From Pseudomonadota bacterium (GTDB lineage: Bacteria > Pseudomonadota > Alphaproteobacteria > Rhizobiales > Xanthobacteraceae), in the NCBI GenBank assembly GCA_023387735.1, contig JAEWHP010000011.1, positions 1 through 20,590 of the forward strand: a stretch of DNA of 20,590 nt. The letters run 5' to 3'. Below the pieces are notes generated by a model, which saw only the letters and a list, made by a program, of their open reading frames with translations, had not been told where the DNA came from and did not search any database. This document shows, one piece after another, positions 1 to 7,048 of this stretch (its first letter is position 1; every line of letters begins with the position of its first letter). The translations under genes and the position numbers were made by a program.

Positions 1-142
<142 letters not shown>

Positions 143-172
143 GGCTCTTCTTCTGGTCGTGCAAAGGTGGAT

Positions 173-217
173 GCGCGATCTCACCGGAAAACCGGGACCC
201 ACTTTTCCGGATCGCGC
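173..217. repeat. Intergenic palindromic repeat (Rhizobiales-type)
   Basis: A nested inverted repeat. GCGCGATC (173-180) is mirrored by GATCGCGC (210-217), and CCGGAAAA (184-191) by TTTTCCGG (203-210), around an 11-base centre (192-202). The unit 'CCGGAAAA-ccgggacccac-TTTTCCGGATC' resembles a short palindrome that I recall recurring between genes in Bradyrhizobium and other Rhizobiales; that recollection was not checked by search. It lies 31 bases upstream of the typA start, so it falls in the typA leader or promoter region. Mobile-like dispersal is an inference. Confidence 0.6.
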
Positions 218-274
218 TCTAAAACCTGGAATGCGAACGGGGCCGTTAGCCTCTAACTTGGCCCCAAAAAGGAA

Positions 275-295
275 GCCCGGCCAAAAGGACCGGGC
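275..295 (-). terminator. Probable intrinsic terminator after the Crp/Fnr gene
   Basis: Read on the minus strand, GCCCGG and CCGGGC form a stem with an inner CC/GG pair, one bulged base and a TTTT loop. The stem is followed directly by TTCCTTTTT. This fits a rho-independent terminator about 95 bases downstream of the Crp/Fnr stop codon and upstream of typA. It would insulate typA from read-through. Confidence 0.55.
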
Positions 296-390
296 ACACC
301 TTACGCGTTGCGGCGCAATATATTCAGAAAACGTCAAAAAACAATGGTTTGTTTGGCACTTGGTTAGTCGATTTTTGGCCTGGCGGGGAC

Positions 391-1146
391 CTAATTGCCC
401 TTGTCCGGGTCGGGATAGACCCCCCGCAAGACCTCGTCGAAATGCGATTTGACCGCCTCGTTGCAGCGGCAGGACCGGGCCCGGAGTGCGTCCGGGTTGC
501 GGACCAGGATCGAGCCGCGGCGGGTCTCCAGGGTGCCCTCGGCCTTGAAGGTCTGGATCACCCGGCTGGTATAGGAGCGGCCGACGCCGAGCAGGGTCGC
601 CAGTTGCTCGTGGGTCAGCGGCACGACTTCCTCGCCGTCGGTGCGTTCCATCGCCGAGATGATCCATTTCGCCGTCCGCTGTTCGATCGAATGGATCGCG
701 TTGCAGGCAGTCGACTGGAAGATCTGCGCCAGCATGCAGTCGGCATAGCGGGCGAAAATGCCGCTCAGCGTGCGGGATTTCGCTTTTGCGGCGTCGAGCT
801 TTGCGACCGACAGGCGCACAAAGGGGCCGGCGAACTTGACGGTAATGCGGGTATAGGCCGGCAGAAATCCCTGGCTGACGATGCCGCCGACCGCTCCCTC
901 GCGGCCGATCAGGATGGTCTCGACATCCCGGCCGTCCTCGTTGGTCACCATGTAGGAAACCAGGCTCGGACCGCAGGGGAAATGGACGGTCTCCACGTCG
1001 TCGCCGGGGCTGTAGAGCAAATCGTTCGGGTCGGCGTCGGTCGCGACGAGGTGCGATTCAATCAACGCGAAATCGGCGTCGTTCAACCGGCGCAGCAGAT
1101 TATTGAACGGCCGCCCATTGGGCGTGTCCTGTTGTCGCGAAGTCAT
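391..1146 (-). CDS. Crp/Fnr family transcriptional regulator
   Basis: A 251-residue protein with the Crp/Fnr layout. Residues about 15-130 resemble a cyclic-nucleotide-binding-like beta-roll (LLYSPGDDVETVHFPCGP, then an IGREGAVGG turn). A long dimer helix follows (about 130-165), then a C-terminal helix-turn-helix at about 176-217 (LTHEQLATLLGVGRSYTSRV). There is no FNR-type N-terminal Cys cluster, and the glycine turn does not carry a clear cAMP-binding signature, so the ligand is unknown. The tail after the winged helix (CRCNEAVKSHFDEVL) extends about 25 residues. The ATG at 1146 is preferred over an upstream TTG at 1176 because a GGGAG-type purine tract precedes it and the extra ten residues match nothing. 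The gene is divergent from a response regulator, and a strong palindrome lies between them. The family is secure; the regulon is not known. Confidence 0.9.
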   Translation of the reverse strand: MTSRQQDTPNGRPFNNLLRRLNDADFALIESHLVATDADPNDLLYSPGDDVETVHFPCGPSLVSYMVTNEDGRDVETILIGREGAVGGIVSQGFLPAYTRITVKFAGPFVRLSVAKLDAAKAKSRTLSGIFARYADCMLAQIFQSTACNAIHSIEQRTAKWIISAMERTDGEEVVPLTHEQLATLLGVGRSYTSRVIQTFKAEGTLETRRGSILVRNPDALRARSCRCNEAVKSHFDEVLRGVYPDPDKGN

Positions 1147-1198
1147 CGATGGTTTCCCGCTCCCGTCCGCACACAATAAATCGATCCAGATCGGCTTA

Positions 1199-1218
1199 TC
1201 TGTTCACAAGTGAACAGA
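1199..1218. promoter_or_regulatory. Perfect 8-bp palindrome in the divergent promoter region, candidate operator
   Basis: TCTGTTCA (1199-1206) and TGAACAGA (1211-1218) are exact inverted repeats around CAAG (1207-1210). The inner arms GTTCA-N4-TGAAC have the 5-4-5 geometry of FNR-like sites, and the outer TGT/ACA ends recall CRP sites. The dyad centre is about 62 bases upstream of the Crp/Fnr ATG and about 144 bases upstream of the response-regulator start. Autoregulation by the adjacent Crp/Fnr protein is the simplest reading, but it is an inference. Confidence 0.55.
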
Positions 1219-1352
1219 CGGTAGAACGGTCTTGTGGTGGTTTCAGTTCCGGAACCGGCTGGCGCGCTTCGCAGGCGTCGGCGGGGCGCGCAGTACCGGG
1301 GCTTCGGCCCGGGCTCCCGAAACCAGAAAATTCGAACCTGAACTGGCAGAAC

Positions 1353-1730
1353 ATGGAACCCGCCCCGGGCGACGGCATGCCCAACGACGTGTTGGTCGTC
1401 GAGGACGATCCGATCATCGCGCTCGACTTCGAAGACACGATCCTGAGCTTTGGTGTGAAAACGGTGCGGACCGCGGCAAACGTGGCCAGGGCGCTCGAAC
1501 TGATCGCCGATCGGCCCCCGGAATTCGCGCTGCTCGACGTCAGCCTGATCAGGGAAAAAAGCTACGCCGTTGCCGAACGGCTGGAGGCGCTTAAAATCCC
1601 CTTCGCTTTCGTCACCGGCTATGGCGCCGACACGCTGCTTCCGACTGCATTCGCCGGCAAGCAGCGACTGCCAAAACCCTTTTCGACCGATGCGCTGCAG
1701 GCTTTGCTGCAGAACTGCCTCAGTCGTTGA
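1353..1730 (+). CDS. Single-domain response regulator (receiver protein)
   Basis: A 125-residue protein made of one receiver (REC) domain and no output domain. The acidic pair is in VVEDDP, the phospho-acceptor Asp is in ALLDVSL, the conserved Thr is in FVTGYG and the conserved Lys is in LPKPF, so the phosphorylation site is complete. Start choice is uncertain: ATG 1353 gives MEPAPGDGMPNDVLVV and ATG 1377 gives MPNDVLVV, and neither has a strong ribosome-binding site. The frame is open upstream to 1149, but that extension has no domain character and overlaps the intergenic palindrome. No histidine kinase is in the window, so the partner is unknown. Stand-alone receivers often act in phosphorelays or on chemotaxis and stress targets. 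The gene converges on phoD, with only 7 bases between the stop codons. Confidence 0.85.
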   Translation: MEPAPGDGMPNDVLVVEDDPIIALDFEDTILSFGVKTVRTAANVARALELIADRPPEFALLDVSLIREKSYAVAERLEALKIPFAFVTGYGADTLLPTAFAGKQRLPKPFSTDALQALLQNCLSR

Positions 1731-1737
1731 AAGGAAG

Positions 1738-3300
1738 CTAAAGCGGCCTGGGATCGAGCGTCGTCGACCACAGCGCGACATCGGCGCGGTCGCGCAACGT
1801 GACCGTCATCTGTCCGCCGGCACCGTCGATCCTGACATGGCCGAAGAACTGCATGCCGGCGGACGGCGGCAGGTTCTGTTTGCCGGGCCCGGGCGCCTTG
1901 ATGAACTTCAACTCGGGGCCGAACGTGTTGTCGAGCGCGTTCGGGCCGAACGTCCCGGCGTGCAGCGGACCCGCGACGAATTCCCAAAACGGGTCGAACT
2001 CCTGGAATTGCGCCTTGTCGGGGTTGTAGTAGTGCGCCGCCGCGTAGTGCACATCCGCGGTCAGCCAGACCGTGTTGACGATGCCTGACGTCTTGATGAA
2101 GCGCAGCAGGTCGGCGATCTCGAGTTCGCGGCCGCGCGGCGGCCCGTCGCCCTGCGCAATCGCTTCCGAGCCTCGTCTGTTGGCGGCATCGTCATGGACG
2201 ACGATGGAAAGCGGCATGTCGGATGCGATCACTTTCCAGGTCGCGCGCGAATTCAGCAAGCCGCGCTTCAGCCATTCGAGCTGGTCGGGGCCGAGGAAAT
2301 GGCTTTCAGGGTCGTAAGCGTCCTGCAGATTGGGGCCGTTAGCGCCGCGATAGCTGCGCTCGTCCAGCATGAAGACGTCGAGAAGCGGACCATAATTGAG
2401 CGTCCGGTAGAGCCGGCCGGGCTCGGTGAGGTTCTCGCGGATCGGATACATCTCGTGAAACGCGCGCGCTGCGCGTGCGGCCAGCAAGGGTACGCTGCGC
2501 TCCTTGTAGGCGGCGGGCAGCTGCTTCGACGGCGACCAGTTGTTGGTGACCTCATGGTCGTCCCACTGCACGAAGATCGGGACCTCGGCGTTGAACGCAC
2601 GCACATGCTCGTCCATGAAATTGTATTTGTGCGCGGCGCGGAACTCGTCGAGCGTCTCGGCGACCTTTGCCTTCTCCGGAATGGTGACGTTCTTCCATAT
2701 CTTTCCGTCGGCGAGCGTCACTTCGCGCTGGATCGGGCCGTCGGCATAGACGGTGTCGCCGGAGTGCAAAAGAAAATCCGGGCGATGCTTGCGCATGGTG
2801 GCGAAGGTGAGCATGCCGCCGTCGTCAGGATTGATTCCCCAGCCCTGTCCGGCTACGTCGCCGCCTCAAACGAAGCTGACGTCGCGCCGGTCGGCCGGCG
2901 CGGTGCGAAAGCGGCCGAGCACGGGCTCGCTCTCGACATTGATGTCGGAAAGATTGCGAAAGCGGACGCGGTAGAAGATTTCCTGGCCTGCGGGGAGGTT
3001 CTGCAGCAGCAATTTGGCCGTGAAGTCGCTCTCCGGCAGCGCCGCGACCGGCGGCAGCGTCCGCACATTGGCAAACGACTCCGAGGTGGCGACCTCGACC
3101 AGCATCTGCGATGGACGGTTGGCGCGCGCCCAAACGACGCCGCCATCGGCGCCGACGTCGCCGGACTGCACGCCCGACGTCACGACCGGCCGGTCGGCCG
3201 CGCGGCTCAGATACGGCATCGCGAGCGTGCCGATGACGCCAGCGCCGGCGGTGGCGAGAAGGCGGCGCCGGGAAAGTCCGCGGGAAATCCTGAACGTCAT
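1738..3300 (-). pseudogene. phoD: phoD-type alkaline phosphatase with an in-frame TGA at codon 145
   Basis: The frame would encode 520 residues of a PhoD-family metallophosphoesterase, exported by Tat and active on phosphate mono- or diesters. A twin-arginine signal (SRRRLLATAGAGVIG) starts near residue 10, and an Ig-like PhoD N-terminal domain covers about 35-135. The catalytic part includes HSGDTVYADGP (about 179-189), QWDDHEVTNNW (245-255) and TADVHY (about 414-419), so the metal-binding motifs look intact. Codon 145 (2868-2866) is TGA. The flanking translation VSFV-stop-GGDVAGQGWGINPDDGGM matches the family pattern FVWGGD, so TGA stands where TGG (Trp) is expected. No frameshift or other stop is present. 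The start at 3300 is preferred because GAGGAG lies upstream at good spacing. Alternatives are a recent nonsense mutation, a sequencing error or read-through; re-initiation at ATG 2814 would give a protein without the signal. It lies 83 bases downstream of a TAXI gene on the same strand. Confidence 0.85.
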
Positions 3301-3383
3301 GCATGTCTCCTCGGGGTCGGCCCGATGAAGCAACCGTGGCCGCGACAGGCCTAGAGGGGATTGATGACGGTTCGATTACCCGG

Positions 3384-4805
3384 TCAGGCGTTTCCGGCGG
3401 CGCGGAATTGCGCGCTCGCCCGCTGCAGATTCTGCGGCATGCTGATCAGCAATGCCTTGCGGTCGGCGACGGCGTTGTGGAACTGCTCGATCGCGATGTT
3501 GAACGCCGTCAATGTGCCTTGCTCAATCGCGCCGTGTTCGAAACACAGCAGCGTGTCGCGCAGGATGGCGTCCGCTTCGGCCTGCATCTTGTCGAGTTCT
3601 TCCATCGAATCGCATTGGCGGGCGGTCGTGAGCATGTCGAGCAGCCGGTCGCGCTGCGATACGTTGACGTTGCGCTCATCCTTCTTGAGATAGCCGGCGA
3701 ACCATGCGCCGGCGGAGCCCATCGCCGACAGCCCCATCAAACCCCACCAGATGAAATCGCTGTAGCGGTCGAGGAAGGTCTTTTCCTCGCCGTCGACAAA
3801 GGCGGCCGCGCCGGGATGCACGGGAATCGTAGCGTCCTTGTCGGTGTCCGGCGTCTCGATCTTCGCGGCCAGCGGGAATTCGTTCTTCAGCGTTTGCCGG
3901 ATGGCGAACAACTGGCGGGTAAATATCGCCACCGTCGATTCCGAAACGCCCCTGCGTGCCACGATGTGATGCGCGAAGCTGATGGTTTTGACCTCTTCCT
4001 CGGGCCTTCCCGGCGCGCCGCCAAATGTTCCGGCGGGGATTTCGGAAGCCTCGTAGGCGGGGTGGTTTTGCGCAATCGCTTCGGCCGAGTCGATCGCGAG
4101 GAACTTCGGCGCGCCGCCGTCGCGCATCGAGGCGGCGATCGCGTCCGTGGTGATCTTGCTGTTGACCGGGCCGGCCGCGAGATAGGCATCCGCCCGTTGG
4201 CTGCGGATCGCTTCGGCGGCCTCGTTGGCCGGAAACTGGACGATCTCGACCTTGGCCGGATCGACGCCGTATTGCCGCAGGATCACCTTGAGCAGATTGA
4301 CGTTGGCGTCGGTACGGCCGACGACGCCGATGCGACGTCCGGCAAGCTGCGAAATCTTCGTGATGGCAGGCGCGGCCTTCTTGCCCCTGGTATTGCCGGA
4401 TGCCGGCACCCACAGCACCGCGACGTTCTTGCGCAGCGTCGCCACGGCCTGCGCGTTCTTCGGCACTTCGAGGTCGCCGCGGATGATGGCGAGGTCGACC
4501 TTGCCGTCGCCGATCAGCTTGGCGCTTGCAACGGCGCCGTCGGTCGGCACCGGGCGCAGCCGTACCAGGCTGCCCTTCTGGTTGTTGAAGGCCTGCGTCA
4601 GGTTCTGAACGACCTTGAGATCGTCGCTGTTGGCGGGGCCCACGGCGATCCGCAGCGTCACCGGCCGCATCGCAAAGTAATAGCCGGCGGCCAGCGCGCC
4701 GACGAGGGCGAGCACGCCGGCCAGCAGCACGAAGGTCAGCCGTCTTTTAGCCGGTCGCGGCACAGGCGGGGCCGGCTTTTCCGCAGGATCGTGGCCGTCG
4801 GTCAT
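3384..4805 (-). CDS. TAXI family solute-binding protein, membrane-anchored with C-terminal cytoplasmic tail
   Basis: A 473-residue protein. A basic Pro-rich N-terminus precedes one transmembrane helix (about 24-44), which is not followed by an obvious cleavage site. Residues about 48-345 resemble a TAXI/TRAP-type periplasmic binding domain (LRIAVGPANS at the start, then KVDLAIIRGD and LAGRRIGVVGRTDANVN). A second hydrophobic helix follows (about 350-372, FIWWGLMGLSAMGSAGAWFA). The last 100 residues are charged and predicted helical, probably cytoplasmic. Typical TAXI binding proteins are soluble and about 320 residues, so the two-helix anchor and tail are unusual. ATG 4805 is chosen because an AGG precedes it and the upstream extension is unlike a signal sequence. 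No TRAP permease is nearby, so this may be a sensor or scaffold; the substrate is unknown. It probably shares a transcript with the downstream phoD reading frame. Confidence 0.85.
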   Translation of the reverse strand: MTDGHDPAEKPAPPVPRPAKRRLTFVLLAGVLALVGALAAGYYFAMRPVTLRIAVGPANSDDLKVVQNLTQAFNNQKGSLVRLRPVPTDGAVASAKLIGDGKVDLAIIRGDLEVPKNAQAVATLRKNVAVLWVPASGNTRGKKAAPAITKISQLAGRRIGVVGRTDANVNLLKVILRQYGVDPAKVEIVQFPANEAAEAIRSQRADAYLAAGPVNSKITTDAIAASMRDGGAPKFLAIDSAEAIAQNHPAYEASEIPAGTFGGAPGRPEEEVKTISFAHHIVARRGVSESTVAIFTRQLFAIRQTLKNEFPLAAKIETPDTDKDATIPVHPGAAAFVDGEEKTFLDRYSDFIWWGLMGLSAMGSAGAWFAGYLKKDERNVNVSQRDRLLDMLTTARQCDSMEELDKMQAEADAILRDTLLCFEHGAIEQGTLTAFNIAIEQFHNAVADRKALLISMPQNLQRASAQFRAAGNA

Positions 4806-4992
4806 CAAAACCTGTCGTTTGAAGTGCAATTTCACGCTGCGGGCACGCTTGGAGCGATAATCTACCAAATTTGCCGCCGAACCGAGATTACATCTGCGTC
4901 ATGGTTACCGGCGGGCGGGACCCTGCGATTGGGCAGGGATCTCCGGACAGGACTTCGGTGTTAGGGTAGCGCGTATCAAACGGAGGGCGATC

Positions 4993-5298
4993 ATGGCGGA
5001 ACTTCTGTCGGCGGAAGCGAGAAAGTCGGCCCTGGTGGAACTGCCGGGATGGTCGGAGGCGGCGGGACGCGACGCGATTGCTCGGACATTCACCTTCAAG
5101 GACTTCAACGAGGCGTTCGGTTTCATGGCCCGCGCCGCGCTGGTGGCCGAAAAGAACGACCATCACCCGGAGTGGAAGAATGTCTACAAGACCGTGGACG
5201 TGGTATTGGCGACCCATGATGCCGGCGGCGTCACGCGGCTCGACATCGATCTGGCCAGGGCCATGAACGCGATCGCGCGCCAGTTCGGCGCCGGCTGA
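4993..5298 (+). CDS. phhB: Pterin-4a-carbinolamine dehydratase
   Basis: A 101-residue protein, full length for the family. It has the signature HHPEW (residues 57-61), then VYKTVDVVLATHDAGGVT with the conserved Thr-His (74-75). The enzyme dehydrates 4a-hydroxytetrahydrobiopterin to quinonoid dihydropterin, recycling the pterin cofactor of phenylalanine hydroxylase in the cytoplasm. ATG 4993 has a very good ribosome-binding site (GGAGGG, 5 bases before the start codon). No phhA is in the window, so its partner hydroxylase must be elsewhere or the protein may serve another pterin. It is divergent from the TAXI gene across about 187 bases and precedes the YkvA gene on the same strand by 106 bases. 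Confidence 0.93.
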   Translation: MAELLSAEARKSALVELPGWSEAAGRDAIARTFTFKDFNEAFGFMARAALVAEKNDHHPEWKNVYKTVDVVLATHDAGGVTRLDIDLARAMNAIARQFGAG

Positions 5299-5404
5299 GT
5301 TGGTCTCGCCCTGATCTTGCGGTGGAGGCCGGACATCACCAATTCTCAGATGATCCAAGTTGGCCGCGGCGATCCGCCGCGCCGGATCCGAGGCAAGCGC
5401 TGCG

Positions 5405-5785
5405 ATGGCAACGTCCGATCATACGGCGGGTTTTGAACCGGCCGACCGGCTCGCGGAAGATCCCGAGAGCGTGCGTCGACGCTTCTGGATCAAGATGAAA
5501 CAGGTCGCCGCAAAACTCCCCTTCGCGGAGGACCTTCTTGCGGCTTACTACTGCGCCTTCGACAAGCAGACGCCGCGCCATGTGCAGGCGTCGCTGCTTG
5601 GCGCCGTCGCCTACTTCATCCTGCCCGTCGACTTCATGCCGGACGTGCTGCCGGTGCTCGGATTCACCGACGATGCCGCTGTGCTCGCCACCGCCATTCG
5701 CATGGTGGCAAGCCACGTCACGCAGGAACATCGCGACGCCGCCCGCGCGGCGATGAAGCGCGGAATCAAGACCGCGGACGAATAG
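5405..5785 (+). CDS. YkvA family (DUF1232) small membrane protein
   Basis: A 126-residue protein. The core is DUF1232: LGAVAYFILPVDFMPD (PVDFMPD at residues 74-80), then VLPVLGFTDDAAVLATAI. This is the family's Pro-Asp-rich turn between two short hydrophobic segments. The preceding stretch KMKQVAAKLPFAEDLLAAYYCAFDKQTP is also typical. Function in this family is not established; the proteins are thought to be membrane-associated. ATG 5405 is chosen over an in-frame TTG at 5360 because GAGG precedes it and the extension is not conserved-looking. A GATCCG-N6-CGGATC hairpin (5371-5388) sits just before the start and could affect translation. Confidence 0.85.
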   Translation: MATSDHTAGFEPADRLAEDPESVRRRFWIKMKQVAAKLPFAEDLLAAYYCAFDKQTPRHVQASLLGAVAYFILPVDFMPDVLPVLGFTDDAAVLATAIRMVASHVTQEHRDAARAAMKRGIKTADE

Positions 5786-5790
5786 ACGCA

Positions 5791-5822
5791 GCTTCGGGTC
5801 TGATCGCAATCAAACCCGAAGC
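5791..5822. terminator. Stem-loop between convergent genes, possible bidirectional terminator
   Basis: GCTTCGGGT (5791-5799) and ACCCGAAGC (5814-5822) pair exactly. The stem continues, after one mismatch, as TGAT/ATCA around CGCA. It lies between the YkvA stop and the TAXI stop, where a shared terminator is expected. Neither side has a strong T tract, so termination is inferred from position and stem strength. Confidence 0.5.
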
Positions 5823-5845
5823 GCTGGCTCTCCTGGATGCAAAGT

Positions 5846-7015
5846 TTACCGCGGCGCCGCGCGGGCCTGCGCCTTGGCGCTCCGCTCGGCTTCCCATGTC
5901 TGGAACTGCCTGAACAGCGCTTCCCTGTCGGTTTCCGTCTTCACGGTTGCGGCGGTCGCCGGGCTTTGCTTGAGGAACTCGTCGAACCTGGCGCGACTTA
6001 CCGCTTCGACATTGTGGGTCTTGAGCCATTGCTCCGCCACCGGCAGCCGCTGCCAGTCGGGCAGCGGCGTCGACAGCGAGACTTCCTTCCACTTCGGATG
6101 GAATGGCGGGTTCTGGAAGGTCGGAAACTTCGTGAAGAACGCATCGACGAATTGCGAAAGCTTGCGATATCGCTCCGTATTGGGCGCCCAGTTATAGGCG
6201 GCGAGCACCGCGGGCACCGCGATCGTGTCGACGCGGCCGCCTTCGGGGATCAGGTTGGGATAATCCTTCGAGGTCAACGTCGCCGGCAGGTAGTCGGTCT
6301 GCAGCGGCCTTGCATAGTCGACCGGGACCAGGTGGAAGCGGTTGTCGTTGAAGTTGCTGACCGACTTGTACGGCTTGCCGCCCACCGCGACCACCGCGTC
6401 GATTTCGCCGGCCCGCATCTTCTCCATTGCAATGCGTTGTTCGAGGTAGAGGAAGTTCGGCTTGATGCCGAGCCGCTCGAACACGATCGCGGCAGTGACG
6501 AAGGTGCCGCCATTGGGAAGGTCAACGCTGACCTTCTTGCCGTTCAGATCGCTCATGCCGCGAACGGACTTCGATGCGATCACGTACATCTCTTCATTGT
6601 AGAGCTTGGTCACATAGGTGAACTGCTTTTTGATGTCCTTTGCGAAGCCCTTCTTCTCGAGATAGTCGAGCGTGTCGGCGCGTACGATGCCGAGATCGAC
6701 GCCCTGCAGGAACAGGATGTCGGCGACGCTCTGAACCGAACCGCGCCCGACGATCGGAAGTACGCGTAACTTGTTTCCGTCGTCGAGCACGGAAGCGAGA
6801 TCCGCACCGAATTGCACATAGGTGCCGCCGATGGTGCCGGAAATCAAAGTGACCGTGTTCTGGTTCAGAGCCTGCTTGGTTGCCACCGAACCGAATTGAA
6901 AAATCGCTTTCAGACTATCGCTGACCTTGGCCGGATCGTATTCCTCGGCGGCACGAGCCGTCGAGGCACAGGCCATTGTCATGGCAAGCAATGCCATTCC
7001 AATCAAATGCCGCAT
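5846..7015 (-). CDS. TAXI family TRAP transporter solute-binding protein, secreted
   Basis: A 389-residue protein with a cleavable Sec signal (MRHLIGMALLAMTMACASTARA, cleavage near 22-23). The mature part shows TAXI features: TLISGTIGGTYVQFGADLASVL (binding-domain start), VDLGIVRADTLDYL, and DLNGKKVSVDLPNGGTFVTA. TAXI proteins capture small organic acids or amino acids in the periplasm for a fused-type TRAP permease, which is not encoded here. The start codon has AGAGG five bases upstream. It follows the Sel1-like gene on the same strand by 33 bases, so the two are probably co-transcribed. The substrate is unknown. It is clearly different in length and anchoring from the other TAXI protein at 3384-4805. 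Confidence 0.88.
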   Translation of the reverse strand: MRHLIGMALLAMTMACASTARAAEEYDPAKVSDSLKAIFQFGSVATKQALNQNTVTLISGTIGGTYVQFGADLASVLDDGNKLRVLPIVGRGSVQSVADILFLQGVDLGIVRADTLDYLEKKGFAKDIKKQFTYVTKLYNEEMYVIASKSVRGMSDLNGKKVSVDLPNGGTFVTAAIVFERLGIKPNFLYLEQRIAMEKMRAGEIDAVVAVGGKPYKSVSNFNDNRFHLVPVDYARPLQTDYLPATLTSKDYPNLIPEGGRVDTIAVPAVLAAYNWAPNTERYRKLSQFVDAFFTKFPTFQNPPFHPKWKEVSLSTPLPDWQRLPVAEQWLKTHNVEAVSRARFDEFLKQSPATAATVKTETDREALFRQFQTWEAERSAKAQARAAPR

Positions 7016-7048
7016 AAAACCCTCTGCGCTGATCCAGGGTGTATTTTC

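Noticed and set aside
1199..1218. Alphaproteobacterial LexA box
   Set aside because: That box is a direct repeat (GTTC-N7-GTTC), whereas this site is an inverted repeat with a 4-base centre.
1149..1352. N-terminal extension of the response regulator
   Set aside because: The frame is open, but it crosses the intergenic palindrome and has no domain character; the receiver starts with the later methionines.
2866..2868. Selenocysteine at the phoD TGA
   Set aside because: The family residue here is Trp, not Cys, and no SECIS-like hairpin is evident just downstream. A nonsense change or sequencing error is simpler.
3303..4964. A 553-codon plus-strand open frame opposite the TAXI and phoD genes
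   Set aside because: It is antisense to a gene with clear domain structure, has no recognisable domain, and is rich in Arg, Gly and Ala as expected for a shadow frame in GC-rich DNA.
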